The notes under the pieces: model-generated
What the model was told of the DNA's origin: nothing
Databases searched by the model: none
What the model saw: the letters and a program-made list of their open reading frames with translations, nothing else
Translations under genes and position numbers: made by a program
Assembly: GCF_900324485.2 (NCBI RefSeq)
Contig: NC_046646.1
Span: 18,191,156 to 18,255,155, forward strand
DNA from: Mastacembelus armatus
Taxonomy: Eukaryota; Chordata; Actinopteri; Synbranchiformes; Mastacembelidae
Length of the DNA: 64,000 nt
Direction: 5' to 3'
In this document: one piece after another, positions 34,265 through 45,175 of the stretch
How the letters are laid out: each line of letters opens with the position of its first letter
Position numbering within the stretch: position 1 is the first letter of the stretch

Positions 34265-35300
34265 GTTATCTTGACTTCACAGAGCCTGTTTCAATTCCTC
34301 CCTGAAAGCCACACAACACTCTTCCTTTTTCAACTTCCACCACTTGGTCCTCTGCTCTGCCCTTGTCCTCTTCATCTTCCTCACCACCAGAGTCATCCTA
34401 CACACCACCATCCTATGCTGTTTGGCTACACTCTCCCCAGTCACTACTTTGCAGTCACTGATCTCTTTCAGGTTGAAATGTCTGCGCAAGATGTAATCAA
34501 CTTGTGTGCTCCTGCCTCCACTCTCATATGTCACCCTACGCTTCTCCCTTTTCTGGAAAAATGTGTTCACTACAGCCATTTCCATCCTTTTTGCGAAGTC
34601 TACCACCATCTGTCCTTCTGCATTCCTGTCCTGCATACCAAACTTAACCATCACTTCCTCATCACCTTTGTTTCCCTCAGCAACATGTCCATTGAAGACT
34701 GCCCCAATCACCACTCTCTCACCACTAGGGATACCCTGGATCACCTCATCCATCTCCCTCCAGAATTTCTCATTCTCTTCTAACTCACATCCTACCTGTG
34801 GGGCATAACCAGTGACAACATTCAACATCACACCTTCAACTTCCAGCTTCAGACTCATCACCCTATCTGACACTCTCTTCACCTCCAGAACATTCCTAGC
34901 AAAATCCTCCTTCAGGATAACTCCTACTCCATTCCTCTTTCCATCCACACCATGATAAACAGCTTGAACCCTGCTCCTAATCTCTAGGCCTTGCTACCTT
35001 TCCACCTGGTCTCCTGAACACACAAGATATCCACCTTTCTTCTCTCCATCATATCAGCCAACTCTCTAGTTTTCCCTGACAAAGTCCCTACATTCAAAGT
35101 CCCTACTCTAAGTCCTACACTCCTGCCCTTTCTCTTCTCTCTTTGCCCACGAACACGCCTTCCTCCTCTCCTTCTTAGTCCAATTTCCACTGGCACCCTG
35201 TAAGTCAGCAGCACCAGTGGCAGTCGTTGTTAACCCGGGCCGCGACCAATCCGGTATGGAAGACATATTTGTGATTTGCATGTTTGATTTGGCTTAAATT
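34265..35300 (-). mobile_element. RTE-like LINE, endonuclease part
   Basis: Minus strand: the 5' end lies near 35300. 35214-34984 encodes VGTLNVGTLSGKTRELADMM ... KVDILCVQETRWKG, the first blocks of an APE endonuclease. 34948-34280 encodes VVTGYAPQVGC, IPSGERVVIGAVF, STQVDYILRR and the linker after the nuclease. RT is absent, so the copy is cut at its 3' side, which is unusual for LINEs. It belongs to the same family as 5829-6737; the two overlap in the IPSGERVVIG region. It sits between two OR fragments (33882-34090 and 35333-35653). Confidence 0.85.
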
Positions 35301-35332
35301 TTACGTCGGATGCCCTTCCTTGTCTTGCTTAT

Positions 35333-35653
35333 AATGATACATCTTGAAATAGCGTTATGACATATGTTACCTTATTAACTATAGTCATAACTAGTCGTCT
35401 CATATTAATAATCATATTGCCATAAACTGATGGGATTACATTAAGAGAGGAAAGACTCAAAGCATTGAAAACTTGGCTATTTTTTACTTACGACTCTTGG
35501 GCACAAATACAGCTGGATTGACCTCTTATCCTAATGAAACGATCATACAATCTACTTTGACACACACTATACCAGCTTTACTAAATCCTATTATATACTC
35601 TTTAAAGACAGAAAAATATTAACTATATGAAGAAACTTTCCAAAAACACCAGC
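35333..35653 (+). pseudogene. Olfactory receptor fragment, TM5-tail
   Basis: Begins at ATGATACATCTTGAAATAGC (ECL2/TM5 codons) and runs through damaged TM5, AGAGAGGAAAGACTCAAAGC, a shortened TM6 and TTACTAAATCCTATTATATACTC (TM7). Several deletions, including in TM5 and TM6, destroy the frame. It does not overlap 33882-34090 simply: both contain TM6-TM7, so they come from two different genes. Confidence 0.85.
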
Positions 35654-35921
35654 CTGTGCACCAGCCCCCCATGACTCTGGATAGCAAGAATAAGTGGCAG
35701 ATAATGGATGGATTTTTATAAAAACTGTGGAATTTAGGATGTATTTATGTATCACAATATTAAGTTATTATACTATACTATTATATTTTTTCTACTTTTT
35801 TTCCATTCCTACATGTAAATTAAAAATATATCAGTAGTTAACTGAATCAGTTCAAGTGTTTCAGCACATTGCAACATCACTTATGAGACATTTACAATGA
35901 AACACATCACTATCAAATTGG

Positions 35922-36106
35922 TGATCATGTGACACAGCTACCTCCATTTTTACTGGCTCACAATGACAGAAAATACAATATAAATAGCAGCTCTCACAGC
36001 ACAGCTTACTTTAGGGAAGTGCACAACTGTTACAGTCTGAAGTGAGTCAGCTGTGTCCTCCTTGTGTTATTTTATCATTTTATATTGAGATAAAAAGAAA
36101 TTCATA
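35922..36106 (+). promoter_or_regulatory. OR promoter with shortened 5'UTR intron
   Basis: TGATCATGTGAC (35922-35933) lies 45 bp upstream of TATAAAT (35979-35985). The donor position (CTGAA|GTGAGT, GT at 36042) is kept, but the following GTTCCCATC block is deleted. The interval to TATTGAG at 36089 is only 48 bp, which is probably too short for normal splicing. The gene behind it is frameshifted. Confidence 0.6.
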
Positions 36107-37090
36107 ATGTCCACAGCTTCTACCATATCTAATGTCACATTTATGAAGCCTGAAAAATTTTATCTCAGTGGATTTTACAATGTCCCACGTGTTGAGTATA
36201 TTTATATCTTCCTGTGTTTTGTCTATATCATGACTGTTGTTGGGAATGTTCTCCTTCTCTCAGTGATTTTCCTGGTCAAGACTCTTCATACTCCTAAATA
36301 CATGATTGTGTTCAACCTGGCTTTGACAGATTTGTGTGGGAGCACTGCTCTCATCCCAAAAGTCTTAGACACATTTTTGTTTGGCAACAGATACATTGTC
36401 TATGAGGGTTGTTTGTGTCAAGTATTCTTTGTTATGTTTTTTGGAAGTGTACAGTCATGGACACTTGTCACTATGGCATATGACAGATTTATAGCAATTT
36501 GCTTCCCTTTAAGGTACCATAGTATTGTGACTAAACCAGCTGTAGCTGTAATGCTGTTATTTGCATGGGCTGTTTTATTGAGTCTAATATCATGCATGGT
36601 TGGGCTACTTGATCGTCTCTCCTTCTGTGGATCTTTGGTGATACAAAGCTTTTTCTGTGATCATGGAGCACTATATCAACTGCCTTGTAATGACAAGTCT
36701 ATAAATCGCAATATTGTGTTTCTTTATGTTACAATAGTTTTCCTTTTTCCTCTCATATTAATAGCACTGACATATGTTTGCATTGCCATAGCACTGAGCA
36801 GGATTGCATCAAGAGAGGAAAGAGAAAGCATTGAAAACTTGTACTTCTCACCTGATTCTTGTGGCTATTTTTTACTTCCCACTCCTGGGCACCAGTGCGA
36901 CTGTACTGACCTCCTCCCTCCATCCTAATGCCAGAATGGTAAACTCTACTTTAACACACGTCATACCAGCTTTGCTAAATCCTATTATATACTCTTTAAA
37001 GTCAGAAGAAGTCTGAAACTCTATCAAGAAACTTTGCAAAAACAATAAGCTGAGAAACGTAATCCTGTCCAAAAAGGTAACCTCTTTTTG
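36107..37090 (+). pseudogene. Olfactory receptor pseudogene, two frameshifts
   Basis: ATG 36107 (MSTASTISNVTF) opens a frame through TM1-TM5, including MAYDRF and a normal ECL2. Near 36822 the sequence reads GAAAGAGAAAGCATTG where relatives have GAAAGAGTCAAAGCATTG. The 2-bp loss shifts the frame and the main reading stops at 36928. The proper frame continues separately through TM6-TM7 (KALKTCTSHLILVAIFYFPL ... NPIIYSLKSEEV). It then stops at 37016, where GTGCTGAAC has become GTCTGAAAC. With only two small lesions it is a young pseudogene. Closest to the intact gene at 31961. Confidence 0.92.
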
Positions 37091-38570
37091 ACTATTCTGC
37101 TGACATTTACCAATTGTTAAAATTTTATAAATGTGTAGTTTAGGTCTTTACAATCAAAATATAGACATAGTTTTGTTTGCAGGTTGTGGACATATTTGCC
37201 AAGAAGTCACCTTCATCATTAATTGCTGTCATAGGATATCTTACTATGGAATTGTAAGTGTTAAAAACATATTAAAGTTTCATGTACCAATTTAAAAAGA
37301 AGCTACATCCTGAGACATGCATGACTGTTGAAACAGAAATTATAAGTGAATCAAGAAATCTTCCTCTTTACCAAAATGTACTGTAATCAGGACAGCGTCA
37401 TTATAATTGTCAGACAGGACACTATCACATCTAAGGCTGAAATAAAACAAAATGAATATCAATATCAAATAGAACATGTTCTGAGAAGTATCATAAGTGT
37501 AATTTGCCATATACTTTTTACTATGATAAAAAAAATTTTTCACATTGGACTCATATCATGTCAGACACAAAAATCTGTCTTGCTTTGAACCCAAAGACAG
37601 TTTAGGTTAAGTGACTTTTCCACAGCAGGAGGTTAAATTAACTCCCCAGTTGATGTGATTGAGAAAATCAGTGAACCACACCTAATACACATCTTTGAAA
37701 TTTAGCAAAGCACAAGCACTTTGGTTGACCATTATCAGAAGAGCAAGCTGCACAAGTTGGAACACTGCCAGTTTGTAATGGCAATAAATACTTCATCACC
37801 TTTTGTTGGCTGCAAAATTTCCCTGAAGTCTGTAACAATTCAAAACTTTGTGTTTGAATTTATAATCGCCAGATGCTCATCTGACAAGTTGTCTTACCAT
37901 CTTCTGGTTAAAAATGAAAATTATACTCTCCTTAATCAATCACCAATAAAACCTTAAAACTATTAATTTGTATAAACTCAACATAATTGCTACAATCCAG
38001 GATGCATGTGTTTATAGTCCATTACCTCTAACTTGTGCTTACATCAAATTGCTGACAAAACGTTTACTTGTTTGTAAAAGATTGTTTAGATGCCTATGTA
38101 CTGTATTTAAACTCTGTGTTATAAAACTTTGTCTCATTTTGTAATTACATTAATGTGGTCTGTGATGGAGATTATATTTTTATATATAAAAATTATGTAA
38201 AAACATAAAGTCCTTGAACACTCGATTACGCATCAATTTTTGAGTAGCGCTTATCTAACCCCAATGCCAGATTCTGCTTGTTGTTTAACCCTCAGAGTCA
38301 TTGGGTTTTATTGATTGTATTATTCTTTTCTTATTTTTTTTATTTCTCCCCTTTTCTGAATCCACATACTCCTGCAAATAGTCTCCATCTTCTTACAAAG
38401 GTGCACACTCCTGTAACCTACCTCCAATTCTGCCAACTGTGGAAGTTGGAGTCAATTCATTTTATGCTTTTTAAATCACTGATCGCTCTTTAGAAAAATG
38501 TCCATTATATCAGCACATTAATGACAAAATTATGAGGCAGTTACACTTTGAAGCATATTAATCTTATATT
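37091..38570. other. OR 3' flank and spacer, no gene seen
   Basis: 37091-37560 is OR 3' flank shared with 32945-33850. From 37560 to 38570 no coding region, RNA or mobile element is recognised. Confidence 0.5.
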
Positions 38571-38868
38571 TGTGATCAAGTGACCCATTTGCCTTTATTT
38601 TATTGTGTGACAATAACAGAGGATACAATAAATACAATAAATGACAGGTCTCTCACAGTACAGTTCACTTTAGAGAAGTGCACACTTGTCTGAGGTGAGC
38701 TTGACAGTTCCCATCAGTCAGCTGTGTCATCCTTACTATATTTTAGTTTCTTTTGTAATCTAGGTAAGAAGGTATTCAGTGGCCCCGCCTGCTGCCATAT
38801 CTAATGTCACATTTGTTCATCCAGGAAAATTTTATCTTAATGGATTTTCCAGCATCCCTCATGTTAGA
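38571..38868 (+). pseudogene. Olfactory receptor 5' end with promoter, truncated
   Basis: TGTGATCAAGTGAC (from 38571) is a changed upstream box. The TATA position reads CAATAAAT. The leader ends TGTCTGAG|GTGAGC, so the donor is weakened. The start codon has become GTG (near 38779), followed by 30 codons like those of relatives (ISNVTFVHPGKFYLNGFSSI). OR homology ends at about 38868 (CCTCATGTTAG) and the rest of the gene is missing. After a 22-T run the sequence continues as upstream flank of the next OR. Confidence 0.85.
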
Positions 38869-38896
38869 AATAGAAGTCTTGATTTAATTCTTGGAG

Positions 38897-38918
38897 TTTT
38901 TTTTTTTTTTTTTTTTTT
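38897..38918. repeat. T22 homopolymer at a rearrangement join
   Basis: An uninterrupted run of T lies between the truncated OR copy and the flank of the next one. It could be a retrotransposon tail scar or simply an expanded tract. Confidence 0.9.
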
Positions 38919-39292
38919 GCCCAAACTCCATGTTAGTACAACATTATCAATCTCCCAGACACCTTACACTGTTGCAATCAAGGTTGTCATTTAACCGGAC
39001 ACATTTTATAACTGTTTCATTTGCATTACGTATGGTTATTTAACCTTATTTGGTTAACAGTGATTCTGTAAGTACAAAATAAACATTTCAATGAAGCACA
39101 AAAAATAAGAATTTATCTATGACTCATTTGATTTGATTACACATTTTAATGTAAAAACTGTAAACATTTGCCCTTTTGAGTACAGTTTTAATATTCTTAA
39201 ATGTCTCAGTGCAGTAAACTAAAATTAGTGGTTAAGACATTAACAAAAAGCACACACATACATAAGTTCTAAGTAAGACGTCGATCATGTGA

Positions 39293-39483
39293 CAACTATT
39301 TCTACTGTCCCATAATGAAAGGAAAAAATATATATAAATGACAGGTCTCTCAGTACAACTCACTTCAGGGAGCTGCACACTTGTTACAGCTTGTTACAGC
39401 AGTTCCCATCAGCCAGGTGTGTCATCTTTTATTATATTGTGTATTTGTGTCATTTCATATATGTACACTTAGTGAAAAAAATC
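39293..39483 (+). promoter_or_regulatory. OR promoter and 5'UTR without splice donor
   Basis: GATCATGTGAC (39293-39303) is followed by TATATAAAT (39331-39339). The leader has the same ACACTTGTTACAGCTTGTTACAG form as 10079-10279, without GTGAGT. An in-phase ATG at 39391 again extends the open frame upstream. Confidence 0.65.
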
Positions 39484-40467
39484 ATGAAAGCTGCTACCAT
39501 ATCTAATGTCACATTTGTTCGTCCTTCAAAATTTTATCTCAGCGGATTTTCCAACATCCCTCATGTTACATATTTTTATATCTTCCTGTGTTTTGTCTAT
39601 ATCATGACTGTTGTTGGGAATGTTCTCCTTCTCTCAGTGATTTTCCTGGTCAAGACTCTTCATACTCCTAAATACATGATTGTGTTCAACCTGGCTTTGA
39701 CAGATTTGTGTGGGAGCACTGCTCTCATCCCAAAACTCTTAGACACATTTTTGTTTGACAACAGATACATTGTCTATGAGGCTTGTTTAAGTTACATGTT
39801 CTTTGTTGGGTTCTTTCTAAGTGTGCAGTCATGGACACTTGTCACTATGGCATATGACAGATTTATAGCAATTTGCTTCCCTTTAAGGTACCATAGTATT
39901 GTGACTAAACCAGCTATTGCTGCAATGCTGCTGTTAGTGTGGGTTGTTTTATTGAGTATAATGTCATGCTTGGTTGGGCTACTTGATCGTCTCTCCTTCT
40001 GTGGATCTTTGGTGATACAAAGCTTTTACTGTGATCATGGACCAACATATCGTCTGGCCTGTAATGACACATCTTTAAATTACATGATGGCATGGGTTGT
40101 GTTTATAGTAATCATTTGTTTACCTCCTATATTAATAGCATTGACATATGTTTGCATTGCCATAGCACTGAGCAGGATTGCATCACATAAGGAAAGAGTC
40201 AAAGCATTGAAAACTTGTACTTCTCATCTGATTCTTGTGGCTATTTTTTACTTCCCACTTTTGGGCACCAACATAGCTGCACTGACCTCCTACCTCCATC
40301 CTAATGCCAGGATCATAAACTCTATTTTAACACACACCATACCAGCTTCACTAAATCCTATTATATACTCTTTAAAGACAGAAGAAGTGCTGAGCTCTAT
40401 CAAGAAACTTTACAAAAACAATAAGCTAAGCAACATTATTGTGTCCAAAAAAGTGACCTCTTTGTGA
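39484..40467 (+). CDS. Olfactory receptor, intact, 327 aa
   Basis: Odorant GPCR. The start MKAATISNVTF at 39484 matches relatives; 31 extra in-frame codons from 39391 are probably leader. NVT at 8-10, GN in TM1, MAYDRF about 122-127, ECL2 SFCGS/FYCDH/LACND, KALKTCTSHLILVAIFYFPL and NPIIYSLK are intact, and it ends SKKVTSL. Compared with the sister genes at 10280 and 62642 it differs in TM4 (LLLVWVVLLSIMSCLVG) and TM5 (MMAWVVFIVIICLPP). The TM5 form is closer to the genes at 48237 and 52045, so this copy looks like a mosaic between two subgroups, perhaps by gene conversion. Its 5' and 3' flanks match those of 10280. Confidence 0.92.
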   Translation: MKAATISNVTFVRPSKFYLSGFSNIPHVTYFYIFLCFVYIMTVVGNVLLLSVIFLVKTLHTPKYMIVFNLALTDLCGSTALIPKLLDTFLFDNRYIVYEACLSYMFFVGFFLSVQSWTLVTMAYDRFIAICFPLRYHSIVTKPAIAAMLLLVWVVLLSIMSCLVGLLDRLSFCGSLVIQSFYCDHGPTYRLACNDTSLNYMMAWVVFIVIICLPPILIALTYVCIAIALSRIASHKERVKALKTCTSHLILVAIFYFPLLGTNIAALTSYLHPNARIINSILTHTIPASLNPIIYSLKTEEVLSSIKKLYKNNKLSNIIVSKKVTSL

Positions 40468-41430
40468 CTGCTATGCTGACATATTGGAAATTGTTTATTG
40501 TTAACATATTGCTAGTAATTACTACAAGTTTACTTTGAAATTGTGGTCAGCAGGTAGCACTTTGTCATTTCAAAAACTTTGCTGTTGCAGTATTCACATA
40601 ACGATCTTTTTGGCAAAATGAAATCACAGATTCAAATACATTATGACTCTACACTGCTTAAGACATCAATATTTGGAAATAGGACATTAATAGTTTTTTT
40701 AATAATTCATGGAGATGTAATTATTGTGTTTAATATGATATTTTATCAGTCATTGTATTTTTTTTTTGTTTTTTTTTGCCATGGCCACATAATGATCTGC
40801 TTTGCAAAATGAAATCAGAGAAATAAATGTTGACTCTACACTACATGATGTATCAGTTCGTAAAAGAACACAAGCAAACTGTTGTTTTATTAGTACTTTG
40901 TGTATATGTAATTATTGAAGGCATATAAAAACATTATGTAAAACCTATGAGCCTTTGGGTGGCCTCAGAACATATTAACTTATAATAGACCAGTATATAA
41001 GTTAGTAGGGAGGCGTTAAGGAATTATTTCTTAGACAAGTAACTGAAGCCAATGGGTCAAGGTTATATTATCAATATATACTCACAATACTTGAAAAGTG
41101 TGAAAAAAAATGTTACAAGCTAGTCTGTATATTTATGCATTTAGTAGTCATGACACAGTTATATAAAAAAAATTCTTATTTAAACTGTAATTCAACCCAA
41201 CGATGCTTTAACATGAACTCTTGTGTGCATCTTACTGTCTCTTACTCGCTTACTGCAGTGAGGTATGTCCCTATGTAGCAAATGTAGCAAAATTCACATG
41301 CTTGGTTGTTCCCTTTTTCACAGCATTTGTGTAGCTCTGTTCAGCAATTTAGCTCTCTCTTAAATGACTTTAGCCTGATGTGATTTCAGTCTAGAAATTG
41401 GTTTTATTCTTGATATAATTTTTTTGATTT
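40468..41430. repeat. OR 3' flank, duplicated
   Basis: 40690-41430 matches 11280-12050; 40470-40690 also matches 51120-51360 and 63630-63850. No gene is seen. Confidence 0.75.
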
Positions 41431-41960
41431 GGGTGGATCCTGCTATAAAAGTCAGGATCCAGATTCTCCACTCCAGTATAGGCATAGACTTTCCCAGGAA
41501 CGCTAAGGAGTCTGATCTCCCTGTGGCCTGTGGTTGGAACACACCTCCTGGTCCCCCTTCTTGAAAAGAGGGACCACCACCCCAGTCTGCCAGTCCAGAC
41601 TGTTCCCGGTCGCCACACATTGTTGCAGATTTGTGTCAGCAAAGACAGCCCAACAACATCCAGAGGTACTCAGGGCGGATCTCGTCCACCCCTGGTGCCC
41701 TGCCACAGAGGAGCTTCTGAACCAACCTCCAAATCTCAGTGACTTCGGCCTGGCTACGGATCAGCCTACGAGTCCTCAGCCTTTGCTTCCTGTATGAAAG
41801 GTGTGACGGTGGGATTGAAGAGATCCTTGAAGTATTCCTTCCACCGGTCAACGATATCCCCAGAATTTCCTTGAGACTGACAAATAGCCCTTCTTCGTGA
41901 CCTCACTGAACTCTTCCCAGGCCTGAGCTTTTGCCTCTGCCACCGCCAGGTCAAGTGCAC
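41431..41960 (-). mobile_element. Rex3 LINE fragment
   Basis: Minus strand, in order: GDIVDRWKEYFKDLFNPTVT (about 41870-41810), EIWRLVQKL and GRAPGVDEIRPEYL (41740-41670), DWQTGVVVPLFKKGDQEVCS (about 41600-41540), then a degraded SLPGKVYA-like run. DWQTGVVVPLFKKGD is characteristic of the RT of Rex3, an RTE-clade fish LINE. Only the start of RT is present and several shifts occur. It is inserted in the 3' flank of the upstream OR, near 41440. Confidence 0.8.
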
Positions 41961-41984
41961 AGCGGCTCGGGCGGTGAAACGCCT

Positions 41985-42352
41985 TTGGAGACGGTTTATG
42001 GTAGAGAAATGAATATTCAATTCACGGGTAACAGTTCTGATGTTGCATGCTCCCTCAAAGCTTGCGACATCTGTGGCATTGTACTGTTTGATAAAACTGC
42101 ACATTTTAGAGTGGCTTTTTATTGTGGCCAGCCTAAGGCACACCTGAGCAATAATCATGTTGATAACCACCTGTGAGGTGGATAGATTATCGCTGCAAAG
42201 GATGAGTGCTCACTAACACAGATTTAGACAGATTTGTAAACAGTATTTGAGAGAAATAGGCCTTTTGTGTACATAAAAAAGTCTTTGAGTTCATCTCATC
42301 AAAAATGGGGGAAAGAACAAAAGTGCTGCGTTTATAATTTTGGTCAGTGTAT
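41985..42352. mobile_element. DNA-transposon-derived fragment
   Basis: Read on the minus strand, 42080-41990 encodes TVTRELNIHFSTINRLQRRF, the helix-turn-helix of a Tc1-type transposase. The right part (42185-42352) is a non-coding end that, from memory, is a frequent fish DNA-transposon terminus, ending at TTTTGGTCAGTGTA. Only a small part of the transposase survives and no second terminal repeat is seen. Confidence 0.6.
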
Positions 42353-42540
42353 GTTTGATAATTTTAGCCACTTGTTCTAGCTTTTTCCTACGTATGTACC
42401 ACGCAGTTAAACAACTTGTATTATAGTGACAATAGATAACAGAGCTGATTGCATCAGCATTTTGATGACATACAATATAAGGAATCTGTAGAATATCAAT
42501 GTCTAATTCAAGATCATCTGATACTGATTTTTCTACCATG

Positions 42541-42900
42541 AAACAATGAAACGAAAAAAATCTCTCGCACTAAAACTCACTTCAGGAAACTGCACCATTG
42601 TTACTGTCTGAAGTGAGTTTGGCCACCATAGTTTCCATCAGTCAGCTGTGTCATTGTTTATTATGTACTGTATAATTTTTTAATGTACAAATATTTAAAA
42701 AAATGGCCCCAGACAACACTGTGACTTGAAAGTGTGTAAACCATTAATAAAGGTAATTATGTAGTTTACCACAGTATTCAAAATATAGTAGTATAAAACC
42801 TGTAAAACTCATAAATATTTAGTTGCTCATGTCTCATACAGGCTGAATCAACTTATATCAGAATAAACATTTTTAAAACAGTTCTCACTGAGCATCATTT
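42541..42900 (+). pseudogene. Olfactory receptor relic: leader joined to 3' flank
   Basis: The leader TCTCTCGCAC...CACTTCAGGAAACTGCAC...CTGTCTGAA|GTGAGT is followed at 42703 by ATGGCCCCAGACAA, the first codons of a gene like 48237. The frame stops after eight codons. By about 42840 the sequence is already OR 3' flank (GGCTGAATCAACTTATATCAG, compare 14264). Practically the whole coding region is deleted. The TATA box is also gone. Confidence 0.8.
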
Positions 42901-44708
42901 TTACAAAAGGAAAAACCTTTTTTGTAATATCTAATTGTACTTAGAGTTGCAGCCTCAGAACAAGATATTTTTGAGTTTGAATTGTGGAACCTTTTTGTAG
43001 GGGATTTGCATTTTTTCTTTCTTTATTTGTATCAGAGTCATTAAGGCACAGGGCATAATTGCAGAACAGACCAGTAATAATGAGGATGTGCACAGTACAG
43101 AGTGGGCGGGAGGGCTGGGACACAAAACCTGGAGAGGCCCATCATGATGCAGACTAGAGAGTATCTCAGGAGGCCAGCCCCAGAGGCAAAACAAAAGCTA
43201 GGGTGTATTACGATTGGTGTTGTAAACCCAAATACGGAGACAGCGATGAGTTGATAAGAACAAAGATTTATTCACAATTATTAAGTGAGGAAGTCATACA
43301 AACCACTAACTAACATAAGTTCACTACATAACTGCAAACTATAAACTCAAAAGGCTGAAGACAATAACCCAAGTCATGCAGGGCTTAAGTAAGCGTTCGT
43401 TGACGAATGCCAGTTATGTCTCAAAAGTCGCTAACCACAGCTCTCTCTCCAACCAAATGCAGGAGAGAGACAGAAAAAGAACACACAAACACCAATCCTA
43501 ACAGGGTGGTTGTCCTGAGGTTGTCCCAGAATGCAAGCAGGGACAGGCAAGGTTGTCAGGCAGCCTTGAAAAAATGGAGGAAGCTGTATTCATTCTGGAG
43601 AACGGCCTCTGCAGCAGACAGGACACTCTGGTTATTCTGAAGAATGGCCTGAGAGGTGGACAGGAATCTCTGTTCATTTAGGAGTGTGGTCCCTGGGAAA
43701 AACTGGTCGTAGAAATTTCTTTAAGTTTGAGAGTTGCTAATTCTCAGGAACAAACACAAGTGTGATGAATCATCTCAGGTTTAATTTCATGCCGCATGGA
43801 GAGAAGACTTCTCTAAGCATTCTCTGACTCTGTGTTACAGTACTCAGGTTTATATATGTTTGACAAGAAAGGGGTGGACTAATTTTGAACAGACCCCACA
43901 TGTTTGTTCAGGTATCTATCTTCAGCCTTGTTACCATCAAAGAAACAAATTGTTGGCAGTTATTTACAACCCTCTACCCTAAAACACTAAACCAATAAAA
44001 CAGACAACACTACATACATCAAATGGGTTAAGTGAATATTCATGTAACCCTTTGACCCCCACATTGGTTTAAGTAAGTGACCATTTGATCTGTTGTAAAA
44101 CCCCCACAGCAGCCTCAGGGGTGGACAGCTGAGGGATGTCCCAACATTGCATGGAACACTGGGGCTGCTCCAGAAGATAGTCTCAGTCACCAACAGGAGC
44201 AGGAACTAGAGCAGATGTGAGGTCTCGAGCTGGCCCATAAATGAGAACAGAAAGGATGGAACATGGGATGGCCAATCCACAGATGGGAACTATGAGTGGT
44301 GTCCTCAAACTTCCACTGGGCAAGGACAAATAATCTCTGATGACTCACTGTGGCTCTGAGTTAGGTGTAGCCTTAACATCTTTATGAAATCTATTCTTCT
44401 TTGGTATCAGCATCGTGGCAGGGGTGTTGTTATCTGCACACCATGAAACCAGGGCTCTGGAGAGAATATCTTTGTCCACACAACAGGTAATAGGGACTCT
44501 GGAGTGGACACTCTTGTCAGCACACCAAGGTGCAAAGGCAGAGGATCTAGTGGTATTGGTAGAATCAGGAACAGGTGGAGATAGAGGCTCAGAAACAGGT
44601 GGTGCCTCCAGAGGATTGTCCTGTGGTTGGATGATCAACACAAGCCTAGCAGAACTGGTGGAAGAGGACTCAGGCGCATTGGGACTGTGGCATAGATAAT
44701 GACTCTAA
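42901..44708. other. Mobile-element-like sequence of unknown class, with an LTR inside
   Basis: 43201-43703 and 44109-44700 are less AT-rich than the OR flanks. They carry imperfect short repeats on the theme CTGGAGAACGGCCTC / CTGAAGAATGGCCTG, split by the LTR at 43704-44108. I could not identify coding domains or ends. It may be internal sequence of a non-autonomous LTR element. Confidence 0.4.
43704..44108 (+). mobile_element. LTR of the same family as 28987-29376
   Basis: Starts TGGTCG and ends CCCCACA. It matches 28987-29376 over its length, including GAAATTTCTTTAAGTTTGAG, TTGTTGGCAGTTATTTACAA and an AATAAA near 43996. I do not see a matching target duplication at its edges, so it may be an old solo LTR or one end of a larger element. 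Confidence 0.75.
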
Positions 44709-45175
44709 TGGGCCTTTTCCACTAGCACTACTCAACTTGACTCCTGAGTTTTTTGGCTTTCCATTAGGCGATAATACCTGGTAGCAGGTACTTTTTTAGT
44801 ACCTCTTCTGCTGAGGTTTAATGTGAGCTGAGCCAATACGCATACAGTGACATCAACAGACTGTGGGCCACTGATTGGACAGGGAGTGATGTCATTGGAA
44901 GAGTCAGAAGCACTATGTCCGACCGCGTCTGACTTGAGAATCAAAAACCCAACATTTTTTTAAAAACGGGAGCAGCAACCGTTTGTTTTACCATTTTTAT
45001 TGTCTGTAGCGAGGCAAATTGCTAATGCCACTCGTAAAACAACACCCTAATCGTACAAGGAGGTGCTGACATTTCTGTTTTGCACAACCATGCTATAACA
45101 GCATTGATGTCATTGATGTGGTACTCAATTGTATGGAAAATTAACTAAATTGAGTTGAGTGGAGTAGAACGGCAA
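44709..45175. mobile_element. MITE-like DNA element with inverted ends
   Basis: The left end GGGCCTTTTCCACTAGCACT...CTCAACTTGACTC and the right end ...TTGAGTTGAGTGGAGTAGAACGGC are roughly inverted copies of each other. The interior has no coding frame (for example GGTACTTTTTTAGTACCTC, GACATCAACAGACTG). The form and the GGGCCTTTTCCACTA end are familiar from non-autonomous DNA transposons of fish. Confidence 0.65.

Noticed and set aside
34271-34783. Plus-strand open frame of 170 codons
   Set aside because: It is the antisense shadow of the minus-strand LINE endonuclease.
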